Source: Opitutaceae bacterium (GTDB taxonomy: Bacteria > Verrucomicrobiota > Verrucomicrobiia > Opitutales > Opitutaceae). Taken from it: a stretch of DNA of 64,000 nucleotides. This document shows positions 18,901 to 28,782 of this stretch, in pieces; the stretch's first letter is position 1, and every line of letters starts with the position of its first letter. Made by a program: the position numbers and the translations under genes. Location of the stretch: NCBI GenBank assembly GCA_028284385.1, contig JANQRT010000059.1:163788-227787 (forward strand), read 5' to 3'. The notes beneath the pieces are model-generated. The model saw only the letters and a program-made list of their open reading frames with translations, made no database searches and was not told the origin of the DNA.

Positions 18901-19860
18901 GAAAGTCTGGACAAACTTAGGGGAATTTGGTCAGATACGACCTATCGTATGCAGAGCATGCGAGACAATCCGGAGTCGGCTGCATCAGAACATCAACTAC
19001 GTCAGGATGGTAGCAATCCTGGCATCTCTCCCAATGTAGCCTTCGATCTTCAGCCTTCAGGCTTTAATATATCGGATTCCGGAGTGAAACCTTGTATGGC
19101 CATTCTTCGCGAGCAGGGAGTCAATGGCCAAGTCGAGATGGCAGCCGCTTTCCATCGAGCCGGTTTTCAGTGTATTGATGTTCATATGACGGATATTCTG
19201 AGCGGCGGTCTTTCGCTTGAAGGTTTTCAAGGCCTTGCCGCTTGTGGGGGCTTTAGCTACGGCGATGTCTTGGGAGCGGGGGAAGGCTGGGCGAAAAGTA
19301 TTCTCTTCAACCCTACCGCTAGAGACGCGTTTCAGGCCTTCTTCGAACGCGACGAAACGTTTTCCCTCGGGGTTTGCAATGGCTGCCAGATGCTTAGCAA
19401 TCTTCACTCTCTTATTCCCGGTACGGATCATTGGCCACGTTTTGTTCAGAATCGGAGCGAACGCTATGAAGGCCGACTTGTATCCGTGAAAATCGAAGAA
19501 AGCCCTAGCGTTCTATTTGCAGGGATGGAGGGTAGTGTGCTCCCGATAGCCGTCGCTCACGGAGAAGGTCGAGCCGAATTCGAAAGTGACCAGGATGCTG
19601 AAGCTTGCAGCGCTTCCGGCTTCGTGGCCGCCCGTTATGTTGATAATCATGGCAGTCCGACCGAAACGTATCCACTTAATCCTAACGGTTCGCCAAGCGG
19701 TATCACGAGTCTGGCTAGTCGAGATGGTCGAGTAACGATTATGATGCCCCATCCCGAGCGCGTTTTTCGCACTACCCAATTGAGTTGGGCTCCAAAAGAC
19801 TGGGGCGAAGACTCGCCTTGGATGAGATTGTTTCTAAATGCGAGAATGTATGTTAGCTAG
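15961..19860 (+). CDS. purL: phosphoribosylformylglycinamidine synthase, single-chain
   Basis: A 1299-residue enzyme for the fourth step of purine synthesis, making FGAM from FGAR with glutamine and ATP. It is the long, fused form seen in Gammaproteobacteria and eukaryotes rather than the split PurLQS complex. The N-terminal PurS-like part is followed by a synthetase core with the Mg/ATP elements [31 protein letters not shown] and [11 protein letters not shown]. The C-terminal glutaminase domain starts near residue 1025; its nucleophile is Cys1139 in GVCNGCQM and its His lies in PHPERVFR. Two ATGs are adjacent at 15961 and 15964. The gene is followed by a TetR regulator 47 bases downstream on the same strand. 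Confidence 0.97.
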   Translation: MMILRGAPSHSEFRLQKLLADLKSQDLPVGGIYAEYLHIAETTEQLSDEEHSILKQLLTYGPRLASHQPEGLLRIVAPRPGTLSPWSSKATDIARICGLKTVIRIERATTFYLELDDDLTSEQSRTLDGFLHDRMTQAVFGKPEELEVLFRHEEPRTLTTVPVLSGGRAALVDANKSLGLALAEDEIDYLVDSFQKLERDPTDIELMMFAQANSEHCRHKIFNASWEIDGEEQKLSLFKMIKNTFEMRSDGILSAYKDNAAVFEGSNADRFFPDSKSNEYHSILEDIAILCKVETHNHPTAISPFPGASTGSGGEIRDEGATGVGSKPKAGLTGFSVSNLKIPEALQPWEKDFGKPERIVSALDIMIEGPLGGAAFNNEYGRPAILGYFRTFEQQVPAKGNGSTEKTELRGYHKPIMVAGGLGNIRREHVEKGKVEAGDKLVVLGGPAMLIGLGGGAASSMDSGSGEEDLDFASVQRDNPEMERRCQEVIDRCWALGSENPISFIHDVGAGGLSNAMPELVNDAGKGGRFELRKIPNDEPGMSPLEIWCNESQERYVMAIPSNRIDDFETICRRERCPFAIIGEATNERQLVLEDSHFENRPIDIPLEVLLGKPPKMHRRETSFNRPQTPLSLNEVSLSDAVKRVLSHPTVADKTFLITIGDRTVTGLIHRDQMVGPWQVPVADCAVTTSSFDGYAGEAMSMGERTPIAVNNAAASARLAVGEALTNLAAAQIGELAKVNLSANWMAAPAVPGDGADLYEAVQAVGIDLCPKLGVTIPVGKDSMSMSTVWSDESGEKRMTAPISLIVSAFARCEDIRFSLTPQLVQDEKTILMLVDLGRGQDRLGGSILGQTYSQMGEETPDVDNAEDLKNFWNVIQQLGREEKILAYHDRSDGGLLAAVVEMAFAGNVGVNLDLLIDGDPLGPLFSEELGAIIQINDNHLPDLFDAFRKHKLDTCLKPVGQINDEYRFNVRRGGEILFSESLDKLRGIWSDTTYRMQSMRDNPESAASEHQLRQDGSNPGISPNVAFDLQPSGFNISDSGVKPCMAILREQGVNGQVEMAAAFHRAGFQCIDVHMTDILSGGLSLEGFQGLAACGGFSYGDVLGAGEGWAKSILFNPTARDAFQAFFERDETFSLGVCNGCQMLSNLHSLIPGTDHWPRFVQNRSERYEGRLVSVKIEESPSVLFAGMEGSVLPIAVAHGEGRAEFESDQDAEACSASGFVAARYVDNHGSPTETYPLNPNGSPSGITSLASRDGRVTIMMPHPERVFRTTQLSWAPKDWGEDSPWMRLFLNARMYVS

Positions 19861-19907
19861 CTTGCTGTAGCTGGAAAAATTGCCATGGTGGATTGCCATC
19901 TGGACTA

Positions 19908-20612
19908 ATGACTAGTGTGCGCGATGAGAAACTGGCCAGTGTTGGCTCGCAAAAACGTAATTTAATCCTGAGCGTAGCTGAGAAGCTATTCGCTCAACAT
20001 GGTATTGAGAGTACTTCCGTTCGCTCGATTACCGAGGAAGCGGGTGTTAATGTTGCCAGCATCAATTACTATTTCGGTTCCAAGGACGGTTTAGTTGAAG
20101 CCGTTGTCGAGAGACGCACCGAAGCTCTTTCTTCCGAGGCGATGACTCGTCTGGACACCTTAGAAGAGCAAACCGAGAATCCGAGTCTCGAGAGTATCGT
20201 CGGGGTCTTTGTCGATACTATGTTCGAACTAGCAGCGTCAGATAAGGGAACCGGAATTCGGTTCCTGCGCTTGATGTATCGCATGATGATGGAGGAGCCT
20301 CACATGATTCCCGATGCTATTCCGCGCAAGGGGCCTCCAAAGCACATCATTCGATTTCAAGGACTCATCAGTAACGCCTTGGGCCGCCAGCGTTTCGATC
20401 TCGAAGCCTCCTTTTGGGATTTCCATTTCATGCTTAGCACGACTATTCATGCTGTAAACTTGGTGAGCAGAGGTCAAAGCGGGATAAAAATGCTGCCCCA
20501 GATCTTTAACGAGAAGGTTCTGGAGGCAAAAAATGTCCGTACCATCGTGATCGATTACATAGCCTCTGGCATTCGAGGGGTTTTCCGGTCAGGGGAGAAA
20601 AACATCATTTAA
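19908..20612 (+). CDS. TetR family transcriptional regulator
   Basis: A regulator of about 234 residues with an N-terminal TetR helix-turn-helix. The recognition region reads FAQHGIESTSVRSITEEAGVN followed by ASINYYFGSKDGLVEAVV, which is textbook TetR. The C-terminal ligand-binding part is helical and of unknown specificity; its length and layout resemble the group that includes CerR/YbiH. I place the start at the ATG 19908 rather than the TTG at 19893. It follows purL closely and may be co-transcribed, but no adjoining efflux or metabolic gene shows what it regulates. Confidence 0.88.
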   Translation: MTSVRDEKLASVGSQKRNLILSVAEKLFAQHGIESTSVRSITEEAGVNVASINYYFGSKDGLVEAVVERRTEALSSEAMTRLDTLEEQTENPSLESIVGVFVDTMFELAASDKGTGIRFLRLMYRMMMEEPHMIPDAIPRKGPPKHIIRFQGLISNALGRQRFDLEASFWDFHFMLSTTIHAVNLVSRGQSGIKMLPQIFNEKVLEAKNVRTIVIDYIASGIRGVFRSGEKNII

Positions 20613-20723
20613 AACGAAAATTCAAACAATGTTTCAATTTTTGGCTGCCTTCTTGCTTTGAAGGGTTTGTGGACCCCTTGGGTCCATTCAAAATACATAA
20701 CAAACTCACAACCTAAAACGCCA

Positions 20724-21173
20724 ATGATAGATGGAATAGGAGGACCCGGTGGGTATAATCCTACCCAGTTCGCTCAAATGAAGGAACAAGCCTTCAAGAC
20801 GGCGGACGCCAACGCTGACGGTTCGATAACGAAAGGCGAGTTCAGCGAAGCCCTGTCCGAGAAAGGATTCTCGACAGAAAAGATAGACTCCATGTTTAAC
20901 CGGATCGACTCAAGCGGTGACGGCAGTATCAGCCGCCTTGAATCCGATACGGCGATGGAGGAAATGAAGAACAAGATGCAAGAAATGATGAATATGATGA
21001 AATCCAAGGGAGGCGGCGGCGGAGAATCCCTATCGCTTCTGGATTTTCTTCAGGATTCCGAGAGCAATGATTCAGATGAAGATGATTCATCGGACGATCT
21101 TCGCTCGTACCTTGAAGATCTAGAGCGCTCCGGCGCCGGATCTGCGGGTAATTTCTTTAGCGTCTCAGCCTAG
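20724..21173 (+). CDS. small EF-hand calcium-binding protein
   Basis: A protein of about 149 residues with two EF-hand loops: DANADGSITKGE and DSSGDGSISRLE, each with Asp/Asn/Ser ligands at positions 1, 3, 5 and Glu at 12. A Met- and Lys-rich helix (about residues 88-105), a Gly run and a very acidic Asp/Ser/Glu tail follow. There is no signal peptide when started at ATG 20724; a TTG-started version from 20658 would add 22 residues, which seem unlikely. EF-hand pairs in bacteria bind calcium as sensors or buffers. A hairpin with a 7-bp stem (20670-20686) precedes it, and a strong hairpin follows it, so it is a single-gene unit. Confidence 0.85.
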   Translation: MIDGIGGPGGYNPTQFAQMKEQAFKTADANADGSITKGEFSEALSEKGFSTEKIDSMFNRIDSSGDGSISRLESDTAMEEMKNKMQEMMNMMKSKGGGGGESLSLLDFLQDSESNDSDEDDSSDDLRSYLEDLERSGAGSAGNFFSVSA

Positions 21174-21216
21174 CTTGGCTCGGCGTTTAGACGCTCTGCA
21201 AGCTTGATTCAGCATT

Positions 21217-21246
21217 TCGCCTCTCCTTAGGGAAGGGGAGAGGCGA
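21217..21246. terminator. hairpin between convergent EF-hand and kinase genes
   Basis: TCGCCTCTCC (21217-21226) pairs perfectly with GGAGAGGCGA (21237-21246). It lies between the ends of two converging genes and may act in both directions, but no T-run follows on either strand, so its strength is uncertain. Confidence 0.6.
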
Positions 21247-21276
21247 TCTCGGTATTCAAATCAGTCCAGCAGGATT

Positions 21277-22368
21277 TTATCTGACGACTCTTCCAGAGCC
21301 GCCGGATTTCAGAAGTGCTTCGGCCTCGGCTCGCGTGGTGTAGTTGAAATCTCCATATATGCTGTGAGCTAGGCACGAAGCGGCAGTCGCGAAGGCGATG
21401 GCTTGCGATGGTTTGCTTAACTCCGGGGTGTTGAGCGCGAAGATCAGACCAGCTCCGAACGAGTCGCCTCCTCCCACGCGATCGACGATATTCCGTATCT
21501 CATAGGGTTGATAGTCGCCGTCTGCATTGGGAGCGAGTTGAGCGGAATCGCTTGCTGCATCGTAGAGCATAGCTCCCCAGTTATTGTGAGAAGCGGAAAT
21601 GCTTTCTCGTAGCGTGATGGCTACTTTGGATACGTTTGAAAACCGCTCTACAATTTTTTGAGCTACCTGCTTGTATTTGGATGCATCAATCTTTCCTGAA
21701 TGAACATCCGTATTATCCGCTTCAATGCCGAGAGTATCCGAGGCGTCTTCCTCGTTGGCTATGACGAGATCAACGAAGGGCAGTAGCTTGGCGATAGTCT
21801 CTCTAGCCAATTCTCTGGCCGATTTCCCTTCTTCCCACTTCCAAAGCTTGTTGCGGAAGTTCAGGTCCAGCGAGGTTTGAAGTCCTCTGGATTTCGCTTC
21901 TTTTAAAGCGGTTAAAGTGGCATCGGCCGCGTTTTTAGACAAGGCGGGGGTGATGCCAGTTGTGTGCAGCCATGCCGCGTTTTCGAATGCAGCTTCCCAA
22001 TTGTATTCGTTCGGCGGAGTCAGGCTTACTGATGAGTAATCTCTATCGTAGATCACGCGACTGGGCCTCTGGTTGGCTCCCGTTTCTAGAAAGTAGAGCC
22101 CTAATCGTCCTTCGTTTGATCTAACAATGCAACTGGTATCGATGCCTACTGTCACAAGGGAATTGATACATGCCGTGGCGATATCGTGATTTGGAAGCGC
22201 AGTGACGAATCGGGTGGGAATGCCAAGAATCGCTATTGATGCGGCGACGTTTGCCTCTGCTCCAGCAAAAGTAAGATCGACTTCTCCGGGCATAGCTTGT
22301 CGAAAGCGTTTAAAACCTGGAGGGCAAAACCTTCCCATAACCTCTCCAAAAGTGACGACGTGTTTCAT
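21277..22368 (-). CDS. kdgK: PfkB-family sugar kinase, probable 2-keto-3-deoxygluconate kinase
   Basis: A 363-residue ribokinase-fold kinase. It shows the N-terminal GEVMGRFCPPG and AGAEANVAASIAILG segments and the C-terminal PfkB signature DRVGGGDSFGAGLIFAL, with the catalytic Asp in GGGDSFGAG. The kinase phosphorylates 2-keto-3-deoxygluconate to KDPG; this substrate is inferred from the aldolase that immediately precedes it (three bases apart) and the divergent IclR regulator, the usual set for uronate and gluconate breakdown. A 2-keto-3-deoxygalactonate or fructose kinase is possible. Several bacterial kinases of this shape are about 310-340 residues, so this one is slightly long. Confidence 0.88.
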   Translation of the reverse strand: MKHVVTFGEVMGRFCPPGFKRFRQAMPGEVDLTFAGAEANVAASIAILGIPTRFVTALPNHDIATACINSLVTVGIDTSCIVRSNEGRLGLYFLETGANQRPSRVIYDRDYSSVSLTPPNEYNWEAAFENAAWLHTTGITPALSKNAADATLTALKEAKSRGLQTSLDLNFRNKLWKWEEGKSARELARETIAKLLPFVDLVIANEEDASDTLGIEADNTDVHSGKIDASKYKQVAQKIVERFSNVSKVAITLRESISASHNNWGAMLYDAASDSAQLAPNADGDYQPYEIRNIVDRVGGGDSFGAGLIFALNTPELSKPSQAIAFATAASCLAHSIYGDFNYTTRAEAEALLKSGGSGRVVR

Positions 22369-22371
22369 GAT

Positions 22372-23025
22372 TTAATTTGAATTTAGATTTTCCAGAAGGG
22401 TAGTAGCCTGATGAGCGGATGCCTCGATAGCGTTCCAGTCGTGAGCTGCAATTAGATCGCGTTTGGCAATCCAGGAACCTCCTATGGCGCTGACAATCGG
22501 ACTTTCCAAATAAGTCCCCGCGTTTTGCGGGTTGAGTCCTCCCAATGGTATGAAGTCGATATCCAAGTGCTTGTAAGGGGCTGACATGCTTTGCAAGTGC
22601 GGTAGTCCTCCTGAAGATTCGGCTGGAAAGAATTTCATGGTCCTGCAACCCAGCTCTAGAGATAGTTCGATTTCGGATGGCGTCATGATTCCAGGAGCGA
22701 AGGGCAGGCCGATATCTTGAGCTTTTTCCACTACCCTTCGATTTAATCCCGGAGCTACGCCAAAAGCCGCTCCTGCTTTGGAAACCTGCTCGGCTTGTTC
22801 CGGAGTAAGGATGGTGCCTACTCCTGCCAGTACTTCGGGAACCTCTGACACGATTTGCTTAAGACTATCGAGGGCCGCTCCCGTTCGCAAGGTAAGCTCA
22901 ATAGCTGTGATACCTCCTCTTAAAAGGGCTTGAGCGAGGGGTACTGCATCTGAGGCGTCATCGATAACGAGCACCGCTACGATCTTCGCTTCCGAAAGTC
23001 TGCTGTGTATTTCCTTGGTAAACAT
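22372..23025 (-). CDS. eda: KDPG/KHG aldolase
   Basis: A 217-residue class I aldolase that splits KDPG into pyruvate and glyceraldehyde-3-phosphate. The fold is a TIM barrel; AIELTLRTG carries the conserved Glu, and CRTMKFFPAES carries the Schiff-base Lys. Length is typical of the Eda family. It is the first gene of a two-gene operon with the sugar kinase, the stop of this gene lying three bases from the kinase start. Its start codon is only one base from a 14-bp perfect inverted repeat, so it is probably controlled by the divergently transcribed IclR regulator. Confidence 0.94.
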   Translation of the reverse strand: MFTKEIHSRLSEAKIVAVLVIDDASDAVPLAQALLRGGITAIELTLRTGAALDSLKQIVSEVPEVLAGVGTILTPEQAEQVSKAGAAFGVAPGLNRRVVEKAQDIGLPFAPGIMTPSEIELSLELGCRTMKFFPAESSGGLPHLQSMSAPYKHLDIDFIPLGGLNPQNAGTYLESPIVSAIGGSWIAKRDLIAAHDWNAIEASAHQATTLLENLNSN

Positions 23026-23026
23026 C

Positions 23027-23064
23027 TGTCTAAATAATTGACAATATTAACAATTATTTAGACA
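23027..23064. promoter_or_regulatory. perfect 14-bp inverted repeat, probable IclR operator
   Basis: TGTCTAAATAATTG at 23027-23040 is exactly complementary to the sequence at 23051-23064, separated by ten A/T-rich bases. It fills most of the 56 bases between the eda and IclR-type genes. A repressor bound here would cover the eda ribosome-binding region and probably both promoters. That the IclR-type protein binds it is inferred from position. Confidence 0.8.
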
Positions 23065-23081
23065 ATAGAGTCTTTGGAATC

Positions 23082-23810
23082 ATGTCAATTGAGAAGAAGA
23101 ATTTAGCGACTTCCCTTTTTAAGGCCCTGGATCTGCTGACTCTGATCAATTCTCGAAGCTCGGGGGTTGGGATCTATGAAATGGTCGATTCCATGTCCTT
23201 GCCCCGCAGCAGCTTGATCCGAATGTTGGATAGTCTTATTCATTACGGGCTCGTGGCGAGAGATGCCGACAAGCGTTATCACGTTACGTCCGAGTTTCGA
23301 AACTGGAAATCCGAAGGCGCCAATGAAAAACTGATTTCCCGATTCGAGCCTTTGATGAAGACCGTCTGTGATGCGGTTGGGGAGATGGTGGTTCTTGGTA
23401 AACTGGAAGGGCGGAAGATCAGACATGTCCATTGCGTGGAACCCGATCGACGCGTGCGTGTAGTGCCTCCGCTTGGACGCGAGTTTAAACTTGAGACCAT
23501 GGCGATGGGCAAGCTTGCTATCAGCCAGCGTGGCGATTTGCTGAAATCACGTTCGTCTAAAGAAAGGAAAGCGGAAACTGCTCAAGCCGGTCGCGATGGA
23601 TTTGCCTGGAATCGCGCGGAATCCGAAGAAGGAATCATCGCTTGGGCCACTTGGCTAGGAAGAGCATCAACATTGACGCCTATGATGGCGGTAACTTGGC
23701 CTGAGCATCGATTTTTGGATACACAGGTTAATAAGATCGTTAAGTTGTTAAAGAAATACGATCGAGAACTAGGCCCGTTCGAGATTTTTGCTAGAGATGC
23801 TTCTAGATAA
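23082..23810 (+). CDS. IclR family transcriptional regulator
   Basis: A 242-residue regulator. The N-terminal winged helix-turn-helix spans about residues 8-70 (KALDLLTLINSRS, then SLPRSSLIRMLDSLIHYGLV), and the C-terminal part is an IclR effector domain, with KLEGRKIRHVHCVEP, the METMAMGKL-like helix and closing residues. IclR regulators of KDG metabolism (KdgR type) respond to KDG or KDPG. It is divergent from eda-kdgK across a 56-base gap with a perfect inverted repeat, so it most likely controls that operon and itself. Effector and sign of control are inferences. Confidence 0.9.
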   Translation: MSIEKKNLATSLFKALDLLTLINSRSSGVGIYEMVDSMSLPRSSLIRMLDSLIHYGLVARDADKRYHVTSEFRNWKSEGANEKLISRFEPLMKTVCDAVGEMVVLGKLEGRKIRHVHCVEPDRRVRVVPPLGREFKLETMAMGKLAISQRGDLLKSRSSKERKAETAQAGRDGFAWNRAESEEGIIAWATWLGRASTLTPMMAVTWPEHRFLDTQVNKIVKLLKKYDRELGPFEIFARDASR

Positions 23811-23837
23811 AATTCGTAATAGAAGTTCTAATACGTA

Positions 23838-24950
23838 TCATTCCTTGAATACAATGCAAATGCTTCCGGGAACGTTAATCACGTTTCGTGTTTGGAAGGT
23901 GAGCTCGCCGCTGTCCTGATCAACGGCAAATACGGATATCGTATTGGAGTGGGCTCCTGCGGTAAGCAGCCACTTGGCAGTCGGATCAAGGTTTATGTTT
24001 CGTGGCCAAGATCCCCGTATGGGTTCAACTTCTTGTACTTCAAGCTGACCGGTTTCCGAATTGGCGTGGTAGACGGTAACGGTGTCGTTGCCACGATTTG
24101 CTGAATACACGAATTTCCCGTTCGGGTGGACCAGAATCTCCGATGCTGAGTTGAAGGCCTCCTTGCTTTTGACTTCTTTGCTCAGAGCGGGGGTAGTGGA
24201 TAGGCGTTTGGCCGTTCCTTTGCTTGCTTCGTAGGCGAAAGTGGTGACTGACAGACTCAGTTCGTTCAAGAGATAGATGAATTTCCCATCGACCGAGAAA
24301 CGCATATGACGTGGTCCGCCTCCTGGAACGGACTGAGCCGATCCATGATACGTTATGGAAGGAGCCTCAGCGTCGTTAGTGTAAATAACGATCTCATCTT
24401 TTCCTAGGTCGGGAACGAATGCGTATTTGCCATCCGAAGAGTAGCCAACCCAGTGCGGATGCGGCTGATTCTGGCGTCGTTCAACTACACCCGAACCACC
24501 TTCATGTTCTACAAGTTGGGCCCTTTTGCCTACGGCCCCGTCGGGCCCGATAGGAAAGACGGCGACGGATCCTCCTCCATACTGAGCCGTGAGCAGAAAC
24601 TTTCCCGATGGATGTACGGAAATGTGAGCTCCCCCACCGTCGCCGATAGGCTCCGTATTGAGAAGTTTGAGCGATCCATCGCTCTCCATCTTGTAAGCAG
24701 CTACGACGGGCTCTTCATCTCGAGCTACGGCATAAAGAAATTCCTTTTCCGGATCCATGGCCAGGAACCCAGGATTGCCAATCTCCGCTGCAAGGCTCGC
24801 AGGGTTTAGTTTACCACTATCGGTATCAAAGGTAGCGTGATAAATCCCTTTGCTTTCTCTGCCTCCTGTTCCGAAATAAACGTCGATTGATTTTGCCACT
24901 GAGAAATTCGAGATCGAGACCGATAGAGCGAGAAAAAGAAACCTATGCAT
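23838..24950 (-). CDS. exported lactonase-family beta-propeller protein (6-phosphogluconolactonase-like)
   Basis: A 370-residue protein with a signal peptide ([19 protein letters not shown]). The rest is the seven-bladed propeller of the Pgl/YbhE lactonase family, recognisable from DVYFGTGG near the start, the repeated blade ends such as FLYAVARDE and [11 protein letters not shown], and the [22 protein letters not shown] stretch that is a hallmark of the family. The cytoplasmic members open 6-phosphogluconolactone; exported members are common in Verrucomicrobiota and Planctomycetota and probably act on other lactones or glycans. The convergent KDG cluster hints at sugar-acid metabolism, though an exported protein would not act on the phosphorylated intermediates. 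Confidence 0.85.
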   Translation of the reverse strand: MHRFLFLALSVSISNFSVAKSIDVYFGTGGRESKGIYHATFDTDSGKLNPASLAAEIGNPGFLAMDPEKEFLYAVARDEEPVVAAYKMESDGSLKLLNTEPIGDGGGAHISVHPSGKFLLTAQYGGGSVAVFPIGPDGAVGKRAQLVEHEGGSGVVERRQNQPHPHWVGYSSDGKYAFVPDLGKDEIVIYTNDAEAPSITYHGSAQSVPGGGPRHMRFSVDGKFIYLLNELSLSVTTFAYEASKGTAKRLSTTPALSKEVKSKEAFNSASEILVHPNGKFVYSANRGNDTVTVYHANSETGQLEVQEVEPIRGSWPRNINLDPTAKWLLTAGAHSNTISVFAVDQDSGELTFQTRNVINVPGSICIVFKE

Positions 24951-25055
24951 TCAAGGAGTTTTAAGCATCCCCAGCGAATTGTCCATGCCAGAGAGGACTG
25001 TTCTCCGAATTCTTCTCGCTGCCGATTCGATTTTTTCGCATTTAAGACACGCTTT

Positions 25056-25685
25056 TCAAGGCTTAGTCGGACGAGGGATATGAAACTGGTCGTCGGTTCG
25101 CGTGTATCCCGTTGGACCATGCATCCGGCCAACGGGATGTAGTTGCTCGGTAAGGACGCGATTCGAGTCTTTGTCAAAGTAAGCGTCATCGATGGCGGCA
25201 TGGATCACTTTGCCAATGACAAGCCGATTTCCGCCTATCTCTTGCGTGGCATATTCCTGACACTCTAGATGGACAGGCGACTCGGCGATGCGCGGCGGCC
25301 TCACTTGAGTAGACTTTTCAGTGGTCAGGCCTACGGCTTTCAATTCGCTCTCTCCGTGAGGGTAGTCGTAGGCGGTCTGCACCATCTTTTCGGCTAGGCT
25401 TTCCGTCACCATGTTGATGACGAATTCGCCTCCCTTTCGAATGTTGAGAACCGTGTCCTTTGGGGTGCCATCGCTACGATTTCCTATGCCCAGGACCACT
25501 AGCGCCGGCTTTGAACCGAAGCAGTTAAAGAAGCTGAAGGGCGCCGCGTTTACTTGGTCTTGATCGTCAAGGGTCGTTACCCACGCGATGGGGCGGGGAA
25601 CGACCACGTGGGTCAGTATTTTGTATCGTTCAAGCGATGGAATCTTATCGAAATCTATTTCCATTTCAAAGTTGGCGTGTAACAA
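25056..25685 (-). CDS. flavin reductase family protein
   Basis: A 209-residue FMN-binding split-barrel protein. HVVVPRPIAWVTTLDDQDQVN and AAPFSFFNCFGSKPALVVLGIG are the usual flavin-binding segments, followed by FVINMVTESLAEKMVQTA and the SPVHLECQE stretch near the middle. The family reduces flavin for oxygenases or acts as an oxidoreductase of unknown partner. Length fits. It has 105 bases before the lactonase-family gene and is 21 bases downstream of gcvP on the same strand, so it may be read through from gcvP. No partner monooxygenase is next to it. Confidence 0.85.
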   Translation of the reverse strand: MLHANFEMEIDFDKIPSLERYKILTHVVVPRPIAWVTTLDDQDQVNAAPFSFFNCFGSKPALVVLGIGNRSDGTPKDTVLNIRKGGEFVINMVTESLAEKMVQTAYDYPHGESELKAVGLTTEKSTQVRPPRIAESPVHLECQEYATQEIGGNRLVIGKVIHAAIDDAYFDKDSNRVLTEQLHPVGRMHGPTGYTRTDDQFHIPRPTKP

Positions 25686-25706
25686 GGATTCCGCTACGCT
25701 AAAATT

Positions 25707-28640
25707 CTAACTGTCACTATAAGCGTCCAGCGGAAGACACGAGCAGACTAGATTGCGATCGCCGTAGACGTTATCAACGCGGCTAACGGTTGGCCAGTAT
25801 TTGTTTTCTCGAGACGACTGCGACGGGAAGGCGGCAATTTCCCTGTCGTAAGGATGATCCCATTCATTGGATGCCACGTGAGATGCGGTGTGGGGAGCGT
25901 TTTTCAAGGGGTTGTCGTCAGCTGGCCAATCGCCGTTTTCGATGCGCTCCATTTCTCCTTTGATGCTAATCAGAGCGTCGCATAGCCTATCCAATTCGGC
26001 TTTCGATTCGCTTTCGGTTGGCTCGATCATCATGGTGCCTGCGACTGGCCAGGACATGGTCGGGGCGTGAAAGCCATAGTCCATCAATCGCTTCGCTACA
26101 TCCTCTACTTCTACGCCAGCTTTGTCCTTCCATTGGCGAAAATCGACGATGAATTCGTGAGCGACTAAACCGTTCTCGCCGCGGTACACGATTGGGAAAT
26201 GGCTCTCCAAGCGCTTGGCCATGTAGTTCGCGTTGAGAATCGCGATCTTCGAAGCCTCGGTTAGTCCCTCTCCACCCATCATCCGGATGTAGGCCCATGA
26301 GATCGGAAGTATGCTTGCGCTGCCATAAGGAGCTGCCGAGATGGCTCCAATTGCATTTTCTCCACCAACGGATTGGTTGAGTCCGTGTCCCGGGAGGAAA
26401 GGGGCCAAATGCTTGGCGACTCCGATTGGGCCGACGCCGGGACCTCCGCCTCCATGCGGAATGCAGAAGGTCTTGTGCAGGTTCAGATGGCACACGTCTG
26501 CTCCGATGAAGCCAGGACTGGTGAGGCCGCATTGAGCGTTCATGTTCGCTCCGTCCATATAAACCTGTCCTCCGTTTTCATGGATGATTTCACAAACCTC
26601 TTGTACTGAAGATTCGAATACTCCATGAGTTGAAGGATAAGTGATCATCAACGCCGCCAGACTGTCGGCATGTTTCACGGCTTTTTCCTTTAAATCGAAG
26701 AGATCGATATTCCCCAATTCGTCGCATTTGACTGGCATTACCTTCATTCCTGCCATCACGGCGCTAGCAGGGTTGGTGCCATGAGCCGATACCGGAATGA
26801 GGCAAAGATCTCGTTGAGCCTGGCCATTGGACTTGTGATACTCGCGTATTACTAGCAAACCGGCGTATTCCCCTTGCGAACCGGCATTTGGCTGGATGGA
26901 GACGGCTTCAAAATGGGTTATTCCGGCAAGCCAGTTTTCCAGTTGCTCTATCAATTCTTGGTATCCAATTGTTTGCGACGATGGAGCGAAAGGATGGATA
27001 CTCCCGAATTCCGGCCAGGTTACCGGAAACATCTCGGAGGAGGCGTTTAGTTTCATGGTGCACGATCCCAAAGGAATCATGGATGTCGTAAGTGAGAGGT
27101 CTTTGTTCTCAAGCCGTTTTAAGTAGCGCAGAAGCTCCGTTTCCGTATGGTAGGAATTGAATACGGGATGCGTAAGGAAAGCTGATTCGCGTCGCAGTTC
27201 TTTGGAGATCGAATTGTCACACCGAGCTGCGCATTCTTCTACTTCAGATGGATCAATGTTGGCATCTTCTGCAAACAGGCTTAGCAGCTCAGCTAGTGAA
27301 TGTGAGTCAACCGTTTCGTCTAAGGTAAAGCCAAGAGTGGATTCATCGATCTCTCGCAGGTTGATGCCGGCGTTGCCAGCCTTTTGATGTATTGAGTCAG
27401 CGGATGCATGCTGCAAATTAACCACAATCGTATCAAATCGATCTCCGTCCTCAATCTCGTATCCTTTCTTTTCCAGCATCATTTTTGAAATCGAAGTGAG
27501 TGTTTGGATACGGTTTGCGATGGCCTTTAGTCCGTCTGGTCCATGATAGACTGCGTAGGCTGAGGCAATGTTGGCCAGTAGAACTTGGGCTGTACAGATA
27601 TTGCTAGTAGCCTTGTCTCGACGAATGTGCTGTTCTCTGGTTTGCAACGCCAGTCTCAAAGCTGGCCTGCCTTTCACGTCTTGGGAGACGCCAATGATTC
27701 TTCCTGGCATCTTTCGCTTGTGTTCCTCTTTTGTAGCGAAAAAGGCGGCGTGTGGGCCGCCGAATCCCATGGGAACTCCGAAGCGTTGAGCGCTTCCCAC
27801 GGCTATGTCCGCTCCCCATTCTCCTGGTGGCTTCAAAAGGGTAAGGGCAAGAAGGTCGCAGCAGGCGACAACCAGTGTTCTGGTCTCCTTTGCCTGAGCC
27901 ACAAGCTTCGAGTAGTCTCGAGCAATACCATCTGTATCCGGATATTGGATAATCAGGGCCAAGACATTTTCAAGGTCGTGATCTTCTTCAAAATCTACGA
28001 CTTCCGTTTCGATATTCAAGGGGAGGCAGCGAGTTCGGACAACTTCAATGGTCTGGGGGAAGCAGTTTTGAGAGATGAGAATCCGATTCGCTTTCCGTTT
28101 CCGGGTCACGCCTGCGCATAAACTTACAGCTTCTGCAGCAGCCGTTCCTTCATCGAGAAGGGAGGCGTTGGCGATATCCATTCCCGTAAGATCGGAAACC
28201 ATGGTCTGGAAATTCAGAAGCGCCTCCATCCTACCCTGAGATATTTCGGCCTGGTAGGGAGTGTATTGGGTGTACCAGCCAGGATTTTCCAGAATGTTTC
28301 TTAGAATAATCGAAGGCGTTAATGTATTCGTGTATCCAAGACCTATGTACGATTTGAAAGTTTTGTTTTTAGCAGCCAAAGACCTCAGCTCCTTGAGCAT
28401 GTCATCTTCTCCTTTGACCTCTGGCAGACCCTGAAACGTCTCTTGGCGAATGGAATGAGGCACAGCCTCATCTATCAACGAGCCTACCGATTCGAATCCA
28501 ACGAATCGCGCCATTTCCTCGACTTCGCTTTTTTTGACTCCCAAATGGCGTCTGGCAAAACTATCCAGTTTGTTTAATTGCCCGGTGGCTGTATTGCTAG
28601 CTGCTTTGCTGGGAATGCTGGCCTGCTCGACTTCTGGCAT
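25707..28640 (-). CDS. gcvP: glycine dehydrogenase (decarboxylating), P-protein
   Basis: A 977-residue P-protein of the glycine cleavage system, of the fused single-chain type. It decarboxylates glycine with PLP and passes the aminomethyl group to the lipoyl arm of GcvH. The N-terminal half has [19 protein letters not shown] and [20 protein letters not shown] segments. The C-terminal half has [16 protein letters not shown] and the PLP Lys in [15 protein letters not shown] near residue 730. Length is close to the usual 950-970. gcvT and gcvH are not adjacent, so the system is dispersed. The flavin reductase-like gene follows after 21 bases. The N-terminus has a short extension rich in Ser, Ala and Thr before the domain starts at SFARRHLG. 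Confidence 0.96.
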   Translation of the reverse strand: MPEVEQASIPSKAASNTATGQLNKLDSFARRHLGVKKSEVEEMARFVGFESVGSLIDEAVPHSIRQETFQGLPEVKGEDDMLKELRSLAAKNKTFKSYIGLGYTNTLTPSIILRNILENPGWYTQYTPYQAEISQGRMEALLNFQTMVSDLTGMDIANASLLDEGTAAAEAVSLCAGVTRKRKANRILISQNCFPQTIEVVRTRCLPLNIETEVVDFEEDHDLENVLALIIQYPDTDGIARDYSKLVAQAKETRTLVVACCDLLALTLLKPPGEWGADIAVGSAQRFGVPMGFGGPHAAFFATKEEHKRKMPGRIIGVSQDVKGRPALRLALQTREQHIRRDKATSNICTAQVLLANIASAYAVYHGPDGLKAIANRIQTLTSISKMMLEKKGYEIEDGDRFDTIVVNLQHASADSIHQKAGNAGINLREIDESTLGFTLDETVDSHSLAELLSLFAEDANIDPSEVEECAARCDNSISKELRRESAFLTHPVFNSYHTETELLRYLKRLENKDLSLTTSMIPLGSCTMKLNASSEMFPVTWPEFGSIHPFAPSSQTIGYQELIEQLENWLAGITHFEAVSIQPNAGSQGEYAGLLVIREYHKSNGQAQRDLCLIPVSAHGTNPASAVMAGMKVMPVKCDELGNIDLFDLKEKAVKHADSLAALMITYPSTHGVFESSVQEVCEIIHENGGQVYMDGANMNAQCGLTSPGFIGADVCHLNLHKTFCIPHGGGGPGVGPIGVAKHLAPFLPGHGLNQSVGGENAIGAISAAPYGSASILPISWAYIRMMGGEGLTEASKIAILNANYMAKRLESHFPIVYRGENGLVAHEFIVDFRQWKDKAGVEVEDVAKRLMDYGFHAPTMSWPVAGTMMIEPTESESKAELDRLCDALISIKGEMERIENGDWPADDNPLKNAPHTASHVASNEWDHPYDREIAAFPSQSSRENKYWPTVSRVDNVYGDRNLVCSCLPLDAYSDS

Positions 28641-28681
28641 GGACGCACACTAGAAAGGGGCTTGATCAGATCAATAGTTTT

Positions 28682-28773
28682 AACCGCGAATGAATGGTAA
28701 TGGATGCAAATGGTTTCTCCATCTTTGCATCGGCTTCTTTTTGATTTGCGTTTATTCGCGTCCATTCGCGGTT
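28682..28773. repeat. palindromic intergenic repeat with CGCGAAT motifs
   Basis: AACCGCGAATG at 28682-28692 is complementary to CATTCGCGGTT at 28763-28773. A second nested pair, GATGCAAA (28703-28710) with TTTGCATC (28724-28731), lies inside. The right side repeats the ATTCGCG/TTTGCG core three times. Such elements built of CGCGAAT units are scattered in many environmental genomes as non-coding dispersed repeats; membership here is inferred from memory. It sits 9 bases before the nth start. Confidence 0.7.
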
Positions 28774-28782
28774 CTTTAGCTC

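Noticed and set aside
20670..20686. 7-bp hairpin TGGACCC/GGGTCCA as terminator of the TetR gene
   Set aside because: No T-run follows on either strand; it may be a leader structure of the EF-hand gene but there is no further support.
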